Part shown: piece by piece, positions 25,713 to 35,274 of the stretch
Position numbering within the stretch: position 1 is the first letter of the stretch
Layout: each line of letters starts with the position of its first letter
Assembly (NCBI GenBank): GCA_019090895.1
Contig: JAHRVB010000020.1
Location: 1-46,364 of the forward strand
DNA: 46,364 nt
From: Kangiellaceae bacterium
GTDB lineage: Bacteria > Pseudomonadota > Gammaproteobacteria > Enterobacterales > Kangiellaceae
Direction: 5' to 3'
Program-made: the position numbers and the translations under genes
The notes under the pieces: generated by a model
Seen by the model: only the letters and a program-made list of their open reading frames with translations
Databases searched by the model: none
What the model was told of the DNA's origin: nothing

Positions 25713-27971
25713 TTAATGTTTGCTCATTCGCTTCCTTTTATTCTTATGGCGTTGGCTCATTGAACTAACCAAAGAAATTAAAATCAGCAAAACACCTGAA
25801 GAACCGCCCCCACCACTCTTGTTCGGTGGGTTCTCATTAGTAACTTGATCGTTGTCGGCAATAGAAACAGTAGCCGAACTCGGCGTCCCTAGAGCAACTC
25901 CCTGCGGATTAGAAAGATGTACAATGAAGGATTCATTATTTTCTATGATTGAGTCATCAGTCAGATTGATCGAGATTTCACGATTAATTTCACCATCGGA
26001 GAAATACAGAGTTTCAGCCGTCGCGACAAAATCGTTACCGTTTTTTGCTGAGTTATCCTCTACTGAAAAGTCGACACTACCCTCTCCATAATTACCATCG
26101 GTTCGAATCACGGTTAAAGTTAGCGTCCCCCGGCCTTCATTGGAATCATAACTTGCGCCACTGAAAGCCACTCTACCTGCTGAGGGTATCGCATCGTCCT
26201 CGAGGATATTAACGGTAGCAATATTTCGTTGACCAAGTAATGCTGCGCCTTGAATATTCGCTAGAGAAATTTGAAAACTGCGGTCGCCTTGATAGCTTTC
26301 ATCATTATAAATGACTAACTCAACCTGACGACTGGTTTCACCATCGATAAAGCTAATCGTTTTATCTTCCAACTGATAATCCGTCCCACTGGTTGCCGTT
26401 CCATCGAGCGTATCAAAATCGACTGAAAAGTCGCCCTGATTTCCGTTGGTTCGTATTAAGGTGACAGTAACGATTCCGCCGGATTCCAACTGTTGATAGT
26501 TTGCACCACTAAATTGAACAACACCGGCCACCGGAGCAGTATCATCATCGATGATAGTGATCTCGGTAGTCGACGGGCTCGCAATTGATGTTCCAATCGC
26601 GTTACTCAATTGAAGCGCTAACGTCTCATCGCTTTCGAATAACAAATCATCGTGAATCAACAGCGTAATGAGTTTTGATGTCTCGCCATCCCCGAAATTG
26701 ATTGTCTCCGACTCAAAATCAAAATCGACTCCGCCAGTGGCTGTAGTTTCAATAGCTTCGACTTCAACACTCACTTCGCCAACCGAACCACCAATTCGTT
26801 CTATATTCAATTCTAGGACGCCTGCTGATTCGTCAACCACATAACGGTTAGCAACAAATGCGAATACGCCTGTCTCTGGCAAAGGATCATCATCTAGAAT
26901 AGTAATATTGCTTGTCGAACCCGCTAATACAGCGTCTCCCGAAACGTTGCTCAATTCGATGGAAAATTGCTCATCGGGTTCGAACAATTGATCGTCAATT
27001 AATTGATAAGATATTAATTGACTGGTTTCCCCATCGGCAAAAGTTATTTGTCCCGTTGTAGCGATATAGTCACTCGCAGTAACAGCTGAACCATCGCTAG
27101 TCGAATAATTCACCACCACTGAACCAGTGCTTGATTCCCTACGAATAACTCTGACGTTTAATCCAGTATCATTTTCGTTAACCATTTCTGATGAAAACTC
27201 AAACCCAATGACTCCGGAAGCCGGTGCATCATCATTTTCTTCAATGACAACTTCCGCAACCGTTAATGCGCCAAGTGAACCATCGCCAACTAAATTAGAA
27301 AGAACCACCTGGAAGTTTTCTTCACCTTCAAATAATTCATCATCAATAATATTAATTTCAAAACTATTTGATATCTCACCTTCTAAAAAGGTTAAACGAC
27401 CGGAAATAAATTGGTAGTCTTCCGAGGCCGTTGCTGAACCATCGAATAAAGCAAAGTCCACGGAGAGTTCGCCTTGCTCACCATCCACTCGAGTTACTTC
27501 AATAGTTAGCCTAGTTTCGTTTTCTGTGACCCTATAACTAGCCGCTGAAAAGGTTAATATTCCACCCGCATTGTCCGGTGTAGGATCGGCGTTATCACCG
27601 ATACCATCCTTGTCGGTATCGGCCCATTCGGTTTCATCAAATGGAAACACATCATCACTGTCGGCAAAACCATCGCCATCACTGTCTAACCCGGGCACTT
27701 TTGGTTTGTAACCTGCTAGTAAATCATTTTCAGCAACGGCAACTTTTCCGACCACAAAACTACCGTTAACTACATTGGCTAATCGGTAATTAGATAGATT
27801 AACTACCGTACCACTTGCTGCGAAGGTCGCTTGTTTAACGGAATAATTGGCACTGGTGCTAACGTTAGCAGCAACTAAATTCGACCATCCGACACATGTG
27901 ACTATTAACACGCTGTATAATATCTTTGACCTTGGGAGCTCTGTCATTATCAGATTTCGTTTATTTTTCAT
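25713..27971 (-). CDS. Surface protein with five Calx-beta domains and GlyGly-CTERM signal
   Basis: A 752-residue exported protein. A signal peptide (residues about 1-35, ending VAA) is followed by a thrombospondin-type-3-like calcium segment (DSDGDGFADSDDVFPFDE, DTDKDGIGDNADPTPDN). Then come five Calx-beta domains between about 135 and 710, each opening with a pattern like FSAASYRVTENE and closing with EENDDA, LDDDP, IDDDT, LEDDA or ADNDQ. The C-terminus is KSGGGGSSG, a hydrophobic helix VLLILISLVSS, and a basic tail RHKNKRKR, a GlyGly-CTERM sorting signal processed by rhombosortase in gammaproteobacteria. AAGGA precedes the ATG. It is the last gene of the secreted-protein locus, 62 bp after the YadA-like gene. 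Calcium-dependent matrix adhesion is inferred. Confidence 0.9.
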   Translation of the reverse strand: MKNKRNLIMTELPRSKILYSVLIVTCVGWSNLVAANVSTSANYSVKQATFAASGTVVNLSNYRLANVVNGSFVVGKVAVAENDLLAGYKPKVPGLDSDGDGFADSDDVFPFDETEWADTDKDGIGDNADPTPDNAGGILTFSAASYRVTENETRLTIEVTRVDGEQGELSVDFALFDGSATASEDYQFISGRLTFLEGEISNSFEINIIDDELFEGEENFQVVLSNLVGDGSLGALTVAEVVIEENDDAPASGVIGFEFSSEMVNENDTGLNVRVIRRESSTGSVVVNYSTSDGSAVTASDYIATTGQITFADGETSQLISYQLIDDQLFEPDEQFSIELSNVSGDAVLAGSTSNITILDDDPLPETGVFAFVANRYVVDESAGVLELNIERIGGSVGEVSVEVEAIETTATGGVDFDFESETINFGDGETSKLITLLIHDDLLFESDETLALQLSNAIGTSIASPSTTEITIIDDDTAPVAGVVQFSGANYQQLESGGIVTVTLIRTNGNQGDFSVDFDTLDGTATSGTDYQLEDKTISFIDGETSRQVELVIYNDESYQGDRSFQISLANIQGAALLGQRNIATVNILEDDAIPSAGRVAFSGASYDSNEGRGTLTLTVIRTDGNYGEGSVDFSVEDNSAKNGNDFVATAETLYFSDGEINREISINLTDDSIIENNESFIVHLSNPQGVALGTPSSATVSIADNDQVTNENPPNKSGGGGSSGVLLILISLVSSMSQRHKNKRKRMSKH

Positions 27972-28033
27972 GAGTATTCCTTGTTAAGCTCAAATTTACT
28001 TTCAGATATTTCATTAAACTTAAGACTTGAAAC

Positions 28034-30205
28034 TTAATTATTCTCAAATAAACTACCAGCAACCCAATCTTGATTACCGCTCGCTTCACCAAAATCTCCG
28101 CCACTCACACTCGAACTTGAACCGCTAGCGGTATTGTCTGAACCACCAGTTACACTTGAATAATTACCACTGGCAATATTGTCGTGGCCAGCAGTTATAC
28201 TCGAATATTCGCCACTGGCAGTATTTCGGATACCAGTAGTAATCGTCGCTCTACTCGCAGACTCTAAAACGTTATTTAGAGCGCCACTCAAGATCGCGGA
28301 ATATTCACCGAGGGCGCCGTTACCCGAACCGGTAGTCACCACCGAATAATCGCCGGTAGCATAATTTCCATCCCCAGAGATCACCGCAGATAGAAAACCA
28401 GAAGCTTCACCATTTTCACCACCACCAACAACAGAAGCTATACCGGTCGATTTATTTCGAATACCGTTGACCACCATCGAATATTCTGCTGTAGAACTAT
28501 TACCTTCTATACCAGCGATATTTGCATACCCACCAACGACCACCGAAAAATTCGCGAACGCGTTATTGCCGATTAAAGGGCTGAATGGGTTACCGCCCCC
28601 TCCAAGAATGCTTGAATAATCACCGGTTGCTATGTTTTGTCCTCCACCGCTGATGGACGAATAGAGACCCACGGTTTGATTGTTTTCTCCACCACTAACA
28701 CTCGAATTTTCACCGCTCGCTGTGTTATTAATGCCGCCACTAACGCTCGCCATTAATCCTTCTGCAATGTTATTACTTCCGGATAAAACGACTGAACCCG
28801 CTGCGGTCGCCGTGTTATCTTCGCCACCAACGACAACCGCGTAATTACCCCGGTTAGAGTCATCGATATCACCTGCCCGATTTCTCACTCCACCAACAAC
28901 AACTGAGTTACTTGCGAATGCTTCATTACCGTTATTATCACCGGCAAAAATCCCACCACCTACAACGGTCGTTCGGTTCCCACTTGCAGTATTCGCAGCA
29001 CCTCCCGATACATTCGAATTTCTACCACTCGCAGTATTACCATCACCGCCGCTTATAGATGCTTCACTTCCAGTCGCCAAATTATTTCCTCCCCCAGACA
29101 CAGTCGAGAAAAACCCGCTAGCAACATTACTCTGTCCACCTAAAATACTTGCGCCCCATTCCGTCGCATCATTACTGTTACCGCCTGAAACACTAGAGTA
29201 AAATCCAGTTGCTTGGTTATTTGTCCCACCGGTAATTGTGGCTCCAATTCCACTGATGTTGTTATTCAGGCCAGCGACAAATCCTCCGTAGTTACTATAG
29301 CTATGATTATCGCCGATAATAATATTGTGTGAACCGCTTCGATCGTCACTGGTATTCAAATTATAACCAACCACTATATTTCCCAATCCATTAACCGTCC
29401 CACTAGTCGAACCACTACCACTAACGATATTTAGATTCGCACCGCTAATAGTTATTTCATTGCCACTCACACTGACGTGTTGTGTCTTATTTTGAAGTGG
29501 CGAGATATCACTGGAATTAACTGCAATAGCAGCTTTATTAATTGTCATAGACTCAGTGTTAGCAGCGACTAAATTGGCATTCGTCACAATAGACAAAACG
29601 TTTCCATCGATAGACGAAGTATTGCTATTGATATTGGTAGTTTGAGTAGAAATGGAACCGCTGTTTACTCCAATCGAGCTCGAATTTTCGCCGATAGATA
29701 TTAGGTTAGTCGCGAGACCAGTTTGTACCGTAGCCACCAATCCATTTAATGTATTAATTTGACTCTGCAATGCAGTAATTTGCGCCGCCATAGCGAAATC
29801 ACTGGAGTCAATACCATCAAGGGTATTGCTGTCCTCACTGGCCAACGCATAAGGGACTGCGTTTAAAAACTGTCGAGGTGATTGAGTTTCACCATTAATG
29901 GTCAACTCTACCCAAACACTATTTGAAGAGAAAACACTGGATGTCAATGGGATACTTGAACCCAGTTGTAATGAAAAGACACCATCGGAGACATCTGTAC
30001 CAGCAAACGAATTATTCCAAATGAGATTTCCTCCACTTGCAGCATCAAAAAGGGAAACAGAAATAGCTACTGATTCATCTAGTGGCACGCCTTGATTATC
30101 AGTTAGAACCCCTTGGTAATTAATACTTTGTGGAACCGCCGCTTGAAGAATCGTCGCTGACAATCCTATTGCTGCACTCAATCCAATCGATAATAATTTA
30201 TTCAT
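28034..30205 (-). CDS. YadA-head-like repeat protein, trimeric by inference, no membrane anchor
   Basis: A 723-residue protein with a signal peptide ending LQA. Residues about 24-130 form a conserved N-terminal domain (INYQGVLTDNQGVPLDESVA, ending FLNAVPYALASEDSNTLDGI). A coiled coil with regular I/L/N spacing follows (about 140-250). From about 290 to 715 are some twenty imperfect repeats of the type NTASG-xx-SSVSGG-xx-N, the YadA/Hia head left-handed beta-roll pattern; irregular GNNAF-type insertions interrupt it. The C-terminus ends DWVAGSLFENN with no YadA anchor barrel, so it cannot self-insert like a trimeric autotransporter and is probably secreted or held by another protein. It sits inside the secreted-protein locus. 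Confidence 0.85.
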   Translation of the reverse strand: MNKLLSIGLSAAIGLSATILQAAVPQSINYQGVLTDNQGVPLDESVAISVSLFDAASGGNLIWNNSFAGTDVSDGVFSLQLGSSIPLTSSVFSSNSVWVELTINGETQSPRQFLNAVPYALASEDSNTLDGIDSSDFAMAAQITALQSQINTLNGLVATVQTGLATNLISIGENSSSIGVNSGSISTQTTNINSNTSSIDGNVLSIVTNANLVAANTESMTINKAAIAVNSSDISPLQNKTQHVSVSGNEITISGANLNIVSGSGSTSGTVNGLGNIVVGYNLNTSDDRSGSHNIIIGDNHSYSNYGGFVAGLNNNISGIGATITGGTNNQATGFYSSVSGGNSNDATEWGASILGGQSNVASGFFSTVSGGGNNLATGSEASISGGDGNTASGRNSNVSGGAANTASGNRTTVVGGGIFAGDNNGNEAFASNSVVVGGVRNRAGDIDDSNRGNYAVVVGGEDNTATAAGSVVLSGSNNIAEGLMASVSGGINNTASGENSSVSGGENNQTVGLYSSISGGGQNIATGDYSSILGGGGNPFSPLIGNNAFANFSVVVGGYANIAGIEGNSSTAEYSMVVNGIRNKSTGIASVVGGGENGEASGFLSAVISGDGNYATGDYSVVTTGSGNGALGEYSAILSGALNNVLESASRATITTGIRNTASGEYSSITAGHDNIASGNYSSVTGGSDNTASGSSSSVSGGDFGEASGNQDWVAGSLFENN

Positions 30206-30322
30206 AACTTACTTCCTTTTCCGGATGAACTTCCAGTTTTTAGTTCGTTTCGTATTCCAAAAAATACACTTGTCTTTTGTCTCTTTAATCGTCTTTTTGA
30301 CCATTTTTTTCAGTCTAGCGGT

Positions 30323-31615
30323 TTAAATAAAGTACAAACTACCGGACAGTATTAAATGAGCAAGTCCCACTCCCATGGCAGTCAGTCCCAAACTGTGAGT
30401 AAAGGGTTGAATTTTGGAAATTTGATCAGCGGCATGCTTCTTTTTTGCTGCGATAAATTGAGCACTTAAAATAGCGCCAACTAACACAGCGCTAACCTGC
30501 GGAATAATATTACTCAATAAGCTAAGGCTTAAAAATGCCATTAAGAAACTGAGAATTCCTAAGCCGATTGCCGCTAAACCGATAGTGGTAGCAAAAGGCT
30601 GTAATTTTTCGAGCGATTGTTTGACGACTTTAATAGAGCTGAACTTTTCTTTTAGTATTAATCCACCTGCAAGTAAATTGATCACCACTAATAGAAGCCA
30701 TATCAACGATGAAAAGAATCCGCCACTTGATGACGCCAATCCACCATTAGCATTCTTTCCGTCATCGCAGTCTGCGTAACCATCCCCGCCACCACGAACA
30801 GCTTTGTACTCCAAATCAGCACCATCGACTGAGATAAACGTATAACCATTAAATCGGCATAAACCATCCTCATCGGTATCTTTAAAAAGAACGCTACCAC
30901 GAATGGTTCGGAATGGGATTTTGGTCACTGGAAAAACGCCATCAGTCCATCCTGAAGTAATAGCGACATTCGTCATATCCGACTCAGCAACTTTGTTGCT
31001 GACAAGTGATTTTGTCGCTTGATTTTGCAGAGACGCCAGGTCGCCATCACCAGTAAAATTATTTTCCGGAAAAATGGAAACTTTCTTTTGATTTCTGATT
31101 GCGTCTTCGGACTTGTTTTTTTCCGCTTTTGCGAGTCCTTGATTAAAGACATTTCCGAGACTTTCGATACTAGTGATTGCTTTATCCAACTGATATCCAC
31201 TAAATGGCGTTGCAATAGGCATCCCCATCCATTCCGCAGGATTCAACTGCTTACCGATTGCGCGTTCAAGGTCTTTAGCGCCAGATACTGCGTAAGCCTC
31301 ATAAAGCGCGTTTAGCTCTTCTTTTATTGGTTCCAATTCATCGTCAATAAAAGTGCTGTAATCCTCAATAATCGTTTCCACTTTAGCGATATCATTTGGC
31401 ATACGATTTTCATAGCGAGAAGTTTGGCTGATATAATCGGCCAATGTCCTGCTCATGACTGCGACCTTTTCAGCATCCGCTAATGCCTGCTCCCTAGCAT
31501 CATCGAGAGCGGAAATTTCATTTTCCGATAATCCTTTTTTATAAGATGCAGATTCTGCAATTACAGAAACGCACAGCATTAGTATTCCGGTTAATAGTAA
31601 TAGCGTATTTTTCAT
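30323..31615 (-). CDS. Exported/membrane protein with four C-terminal helices, unknown function
   Basis: A 430-residue protein. A signal peptide (MKNTLLLLTGILMLCVSVIA) leads into a helical, partly coiled-coil region (about 28-190). A Cys-bearing module follows (about 215-275: SGWTDGVFPVTKIP, DTDEDGLCRFNGYTF, ending near GYADCDDGK), then a Gly/Ser linker and four transmembrane helices (about 297-318, 341-362, 370-390 and 404-430). I do not recognise the whole protein. The C-terminal module resembles the end of the exported protein at 35275-36207 in this locus. It carries the conserved 37-nt upstream element 55 nt before its start. Probably inner membrane with a large periplasmic part. Confidence 0.6.
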   Translation of the reverse strand: MKNTLLLLTGILMLCVSVIAESASYKKGLSENEISALDDAREQALADAEKVAVMSRTLADYISQTSRYENRMPNDIAKVETIIEDYSTFIDDELEPIKEELNALYEAYAVSGAKDLERAIGKQLNPAEWMGMPIATPFSGYQLDKAITSIESLGNVFNQGLAKAEKNKSEDAIRNQKKVSIFPENNFTGDGDLASLQNQATKSLVSNKVAESDMTNVAITSGWTDGVFPVTKIPFRTIRGSVLFKDTDEDGLCRFNGYTFISVDGADLEYKAVRGGGDGYADCDDGKNANGGLASSSGGFFSSLIWLLLVVINLLAGGLILKEKFSSIKVVKQSLEKLQPFATTIGLAAIGLGILSFLMAFLSLSLLSNIIPQVSAVLVGAILSAQFIAAKKKHAADQISKIQPFTHSLGLTAMGVGLAHLILSGSLYFI

Positions 31616-31670
31616 GGTCTTCTCTAGATTGTGATTTGTGAGTTTATGCTAGTGATTTATCGATCTAAAG

Positions 31671-31707
31671 AACGGAAAAAAAGCTAAAGAAAAAGCTAAA
31701 AAACTAA
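31671..31707 (-). promoter_or_regulatory. 37-nt direct-repeat upstream element, copy A
   Basis: Plus-strand composition is AACGG, seven A, GCTAAAG, five A, GCTAAAAA, ACTAA. Read with transcription it is three TTAGC/TTAGT motifs separated by T tracts. It ends 55 nt before the start of the gene at 30323-31615. Two other copies have exactly the same length. A shared activator or repressor site or UP-like element is inferred. Confidence 0.65.
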
Positions 31708-31890
31708 TGACTCTGGAATATAGGCAATTCTAAAAGAGATACTTGGCGATAGAGGCTTGGAGTTGCAAACAAGAAATAACTCCAATGAATAAGCTCCCAG
31801 AGTGACAAGCGAATTGAAGAACTGCGCTCCAAGCATTGTTGGAAACTGGAACGCCTTGAAGACGTTCCAACCTATTAACTAGCAATAAAG

Positions 31891-34602
31891 CTAATGGTTA
31901 AAAGTATCACCGAAGAACAAATAAACCGCACCGGCTTCACTAACACTATTATCTTGTTGATCGGCACCGACTCCCGCGCTGCCACTGGCCTCGGAATGAG
32001 CACCCACGACCAGCATCGAATCACTCAATGCTACCCAACCAAAGCTGTCATTAGAACCAGTATTTGAGGCTTTTATATAGCCTTGTTGAGTCCAAACATC
32101 ATCTATAAGCTCAAACAAATAAACGGCGCCAGAGTTACTCACGTTGTTATCGGATTCATCTCCACTCACTCCAGTTGCAAAACTGTCTTCCCCTGTTGCA
32201 CCGATAACGACCCTGTTGCCTTCTATCGCCACACTCTCGCCAAAGAAATCACTTGCCTCTGAGTTACTGGGCTTTAGAAATGAATGCTGCGACCAGTCAC
32301 TGGCATTTCGAGTAAAGATATAAGCGGCACCGGAGAATAAAACGGTATTATTTTCAGGGTTGGTGCTACCGTCAGCTGAAAAGCTATCTTCATAGGCTGC
32401 ACCGACAACTAAAGTATTACCATCCAATCCTATATCTCGGCCGAATTCATCACCACCTTGAGCATTTCCGGCTTTAATGTATGCCTGTTGAGACCAAACG
32501 TTATCGGTGAGAATGTATACGTAAACAGCGCCGGAATTAGTGCCTGTATTGTCCAATTGATCGCCGTTAATACCGGTTGCAGCGCTATCTTCTGAAGGAG
32601 CGGCAACAACTAACGTCCCGTTATCGAGGGCTACTTTCCAACCAAAATTATCGTCGGTATTGGTATTAGACGCTTTGATATACGTTTGTTGAAACCACAC
32701 ACCCGTACTACGACTAAAGATGTAAACTGCACCGGAATTTGGTGCGTTATTATCAAAAGTATCGCCATTAACGCCGGTAGAACTGCTGTCTTCACCCAAT
32801 GCGCCTACAGCGAGTAAGTCTCCATTTAGGGATACGCTCCAACCAAAACTATCACCAGAATCAGCTCTTGCTGCAACCAATCTTTTCTCTAAGGTCCAAG
32901 TGGTTTGCTCCCGAGTATAGGTATAAACCGCGCCGGTATTATTATCGCTATATGCACCAATGGCGATCGTATCTTGCTCAATAGCAACGCTATAACCAAA
33001 TCGTTTTCCAGCGAGCGCAACAGGTGGTTTAAGATAGGCTTGCTGCTGCCAAGTCCAAGCATCTTGATTAAAACTCCGCACGAATACAAATGCAGCACCA
33101 GAATTAACAGCAGAATCATTAAACGGGTCGCTATTAATTCCAACCCCATTGGAATCTTCCTGATAGGCACCCACTACTAAGGTGTCGCCATCAATCGCGA
33201 CGGCTTGTCCAAAACGATCTTCTGGACCAGGATTCGACGCTTTAATATAGGCTTCTTGTGCAAATTCCACAGCACTTTGCCGGATTACATTGATGGTGGT
33301 GCTTTCGCTGCTAGAACCGTTTTGAGCGGTGACAATAATATCGATTGTATTGTCTCCTTCCAATAACATTATTGAAGCGCTTTCAATACCAGACTCAGCG
33401 GTTTCGCCATCGATGGTAACCGATGCGTTTAGATCCGAAAGATTTGCAATGAGTCGAACTGAGTCAGTCAAATAAGCCACTGTCGCGGTATACTGTCTAG
33501 TCGAATCATTGAATTCTGGTGATAAATTTCCGCTTGATAACGCTATCCCAATCAAACTAGCATCATCACTCAATGCTTCCCCCCTCATAACAGTAATGAT
33601 ATAGGTTTCCGATCCCTCTCCATCTTCAGCATCGACTTCAATCTCAAATCCGTTACCACCAACGTTAAGCGAAAAAGATTCACTTTCTGAACCGGAAAGA
33701 ATTGAAACGTTGGAAATAGAAATTACGGCGTTGTTATCGGCACTGGTAGGCGTAAAAACAATGGAATCAACTTCATTGGGAACAGCAACATCATAATTAA
33801 AAGTCTGACTAACAAATGACGGTGCCAAATCTCCTGCCGAAACTAAGAGTCCACTTAAAAGTGCGTTATCACTTAAAGAAGGTGCTTCTCGAGTAACTTG
33901 AATATAGTAGGCTTTAATTCCAGAATCATCAGCAGAGTGCACCTCTACGGCGAGAAAGTTTTCACCGATATCTAATTGAATGGGTTCACTTGACTGTCCT
34001 GACTCAACTGCACTTTGAGAACCATAAACTAATGTAGCATTTGGGTCTTCTGCAACCGCCGTGATAATCGTGCTCTCAGTGGTTGCTGTGACGGTCGCAA
34101 AATATTCGATACCAGCTCTGTCAAATTCTGGCATAAATGCAATGTTAGATAACTGCAATGATGTTAGAAAAACACTCAGCTCGACGGGTTCAGCACGATT
34201 AACAGTAATAGTAATGGTTCGAGATGCACCACTTTCTGCTGTTACAACCACATCTATCGGGTTATTACCCACGCTCAAAGGTATAAGGCTACTTGCCACT
34301 CCCGATGACGCTGCCGAACCGTTAATCATCAACGATGTTGTACTAGCATCTAGGGTCGCGGTTATCTGAAGAGTCTCAATAGAATTTTCGACGTCAACGC
34401 TGTATTGAGTCCCAGCCGCGGTGAACTCAGGCGATAAGCTTCCTTCGGAAACAGTCAAGGATACGAATTCGGTATTCTCTGACGGAGGCTCAACTTCACC
34501 TCCGCCGTCGCCGCCATCAAACCAGTCACAACCGGTAGCGAATACCAATAACAAACCTAGCCAAATAGAAAGGTGCTTTTGTGTTAAAAACCGTTTACTC
34601 AT
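31891..34602 (-). CDS. Lipoprotein with four cadherin-like domains and a seven-bladed FG-GAP propeller
   Basis: A 903-residue lipoprotein with lipobox FATGC (Cys25). About residues 45-440 contain four bacterial cadherin-like beta-sandwich domains, recognised by repeats of the type LTVSEGSLSPEFTAAGTQYS and INGSAASSG / TITVNR. The rest, about 445-900, has seven FG-GAP-like blades, each with FGxxVxLxGxxLVVGAxxEDS and SGAVYxFxR, starting from AYIKASNPGPEDRFG. This is the count for an integrin-alpha-like beta propeller, and the Asp-rich loops (DSNGVGIN, DNNAPNSG) could bind calcium. Such proteins are adhesins or matrix scaffolds. It is probably anchored to the outer membrane. The gene follows the 37-nt element (copy B) by 63 nt. 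Confidence 0.92.
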   Translation of the reverse strand: MSKRFLTQKHLSIWLGLLLVFATGCDWFDGGDGGGEVEPPSENTEFVSLTVSEGSLSPEFTAAGTQYSVDVENSIETLQITATLDASTTSLMINGSAASSGVASSLIPLSVGNNPIDVVVTAESGASRTITITVNRAEPVELSVFLTSLQLSNIAFMPEFDRAGIEYFATVTATTESTIITAVAEDPNATLVYGSQSAVESGQSSEPIQLDIGENFLAVEVHSADDSGIKAYYIQVTREAPSLSDNALLSGLLVSAGDLAPSFVSQTFNYDVAVPNEVDSIVFTPTSADNNAVISISNVSILSGSESESFSLNVGGNGFEIEVDAEDGEGSETYIITVMRGEALSDDASLIGIALSSGNLSPEFNDSTRQYTATVAYLTDSVRLIANLSDLNASVTIDGETAESGIESASIMLLEGDNTIDIIVTAQNGSSSESTTINVIRQSAVEFAQEAYIKASNPGPEDRFGQAVAIDGDTLVVGAYQEDSNGVGINSDPFNDSAVNSGAAFVFVRSFNQDAWTWQQQAYLKPPVALAGKRFGYSVAIEQDTIAIGAYSDNNTGAVYTYTREQTTWTLEKRLVAARADSGDSFGWSVSLNGDLLAVGALGEDSSSTGVNGDTFDNNAPNSGAVYIFSRSTGVWFQQTYIKASNTNTDDNFGWKVALDNGTLVVAAPSEDSAATGINGDQLDNTGTNSGAVYVYILTDNVWSQQAYIKAGNAQGGDEFGRDIGLDGNTLVVGAAYEDSFSADGSTNPENNTVLFSGAAYIFTRNASDWSQHSFLKPSNSEASDFFGESVAIEGNRVVIGATGEDSFATGVSGDESDNNVSNSGAVYLFELIDDVWTQQGYIKASNTGSNDSFGWVALSDSMLVVGAHSEASGSAGVGADQQDNSVSEAGAVYLFFGDTFNH

Positions 34603-34665
34603 TATTTTCTCCGTTAACCCAATTCAATGTGATGATTGGAATACTATGAAAACGGACAAACAAAG

Positions 34666-34702
34666 ACCGGAAAAAAAGCTAATGAAAAAGCTAAAAAGCT
34701 AA
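34666..34702 (-). promoter_or_regulatory. 37-nt direct-repeat upstream element, copy B
   Basis: Plus-strand composition is ACCGG, seven A, GCTAATG, five A, GCTAAAAA, GCTAA. It ends 63 nt before the start of the cadherin/FG-GAP lipoprotein gene. The length and register match copy A at 31671 and copy C at 36259, with a few base changes. Confidence 0.65.
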
Positions 34703-34763
34703 AGGGGCATCTATTCCAGGGCCTGCTCTTAGCTCTCTAACTCGAAACTAGCCACTTTCTTTT

Positions 34764-34780
34764 CCTAGCTCCTAGCTCCT
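34764..34780. repeat. Short heptamer repeat (CCTAGCT)2.4
   Basis: Two full copies of CCTAGCT and a partial third lie between the gene at 34796 and element B. Just upstream, CTCGAAACTAG resembles the reverse complement of the AGTTTCG unit in the array at 25344, so this may be a decayed relative of that heptamer repeat. Confidence 0.5.
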
Positions 34781-34795
34781 CTCTATTCAACTCAA

Positions 34796-35221
34796 TTACA
34801 ACGCATATTCCTTACAAATATCAAAACTCTCGGCTAGTGCCATTTGATATTCCAGGTTATTGGGCTTTAAGCAATGAGCTGCTCCACGCATTTTCAGAGC
34901 TGAGGTACAAGCCCGTCCGGCTGCAAATCCCGCATTGCTGTCTGCCGGTTTTTTCTGTAAGACCTTAATAGCCTGTTCGGCTTCTTGATGATGAGATTTC
35001 GACCAACTCGCCAGACTTCGATGAGAGGCAGATGGTTTGTAATTTTCGTTAGCGCAATTGACCAAGTTATCAGAGTCCACTTTTCCTTGTGCAATAAAGT
35101 CGAGCATCATATCGCTTAACTGTTCCCTTATTTCATCTTGCTCATTCGCCATTATAATATGGCTATCTAGACCCACCATAAAGATCAGCATCGTTGTGAT
35201 TGTCATTAATTTTAGTTTCAT
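34796..35221 (-). CDS. Small exported protein with four cysteines, unknown function
   Basis: A 141-residue protein with a hydrophobic N-terminal segment (MTITTMLIFMVGLDSHIIM) consistent with a signal peptide cleaved around 25. The mature part is mainly helical (NEQDEIREQLSDMMLDFIAQ) and has four cysteines (56, 105, 117, 136), suggesting one or two disulphides in the periplasm. I do not recognise the family. It is 53 bp downstream of the gene at 35275-36207 on the same strand and is probably co-transcribed with it. It lies within the secreted-protein locus. Confidence 0.6.
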   Translation of the reverse strand: MKLKLMTITTMLIFMVGLDSHIIMANEQDEIREQLSDMMLDFIAQGKVDSDNLVNCANENYKPSASHRSLASWSKSHHQEAEQAIKVLQKKPADSNAGFAAGRACTSALKMRGAAHCLKPNNLEYQMALAESFDICKEYAL

Positions 35222-35274
35222 TGTTTTCTCCGCTTAGAGTTTAGAAATTTACATTGTGGCTACTAACCACTGCG

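Noticed and set aside
28034-30205. Dense short repeats at DNA level, CRISPR-like at first glance
   Set aside because: They are coding repeats of about 14-16 residues that vary in length and base sequence, with no constant direct repeat or unique spacers.
31671-31707. A-rich 37-nt element as a rho-independent terminator
   Set aside because: There is no inverted repeat in it; it lies upstream of starts at constant distance, not after stops.
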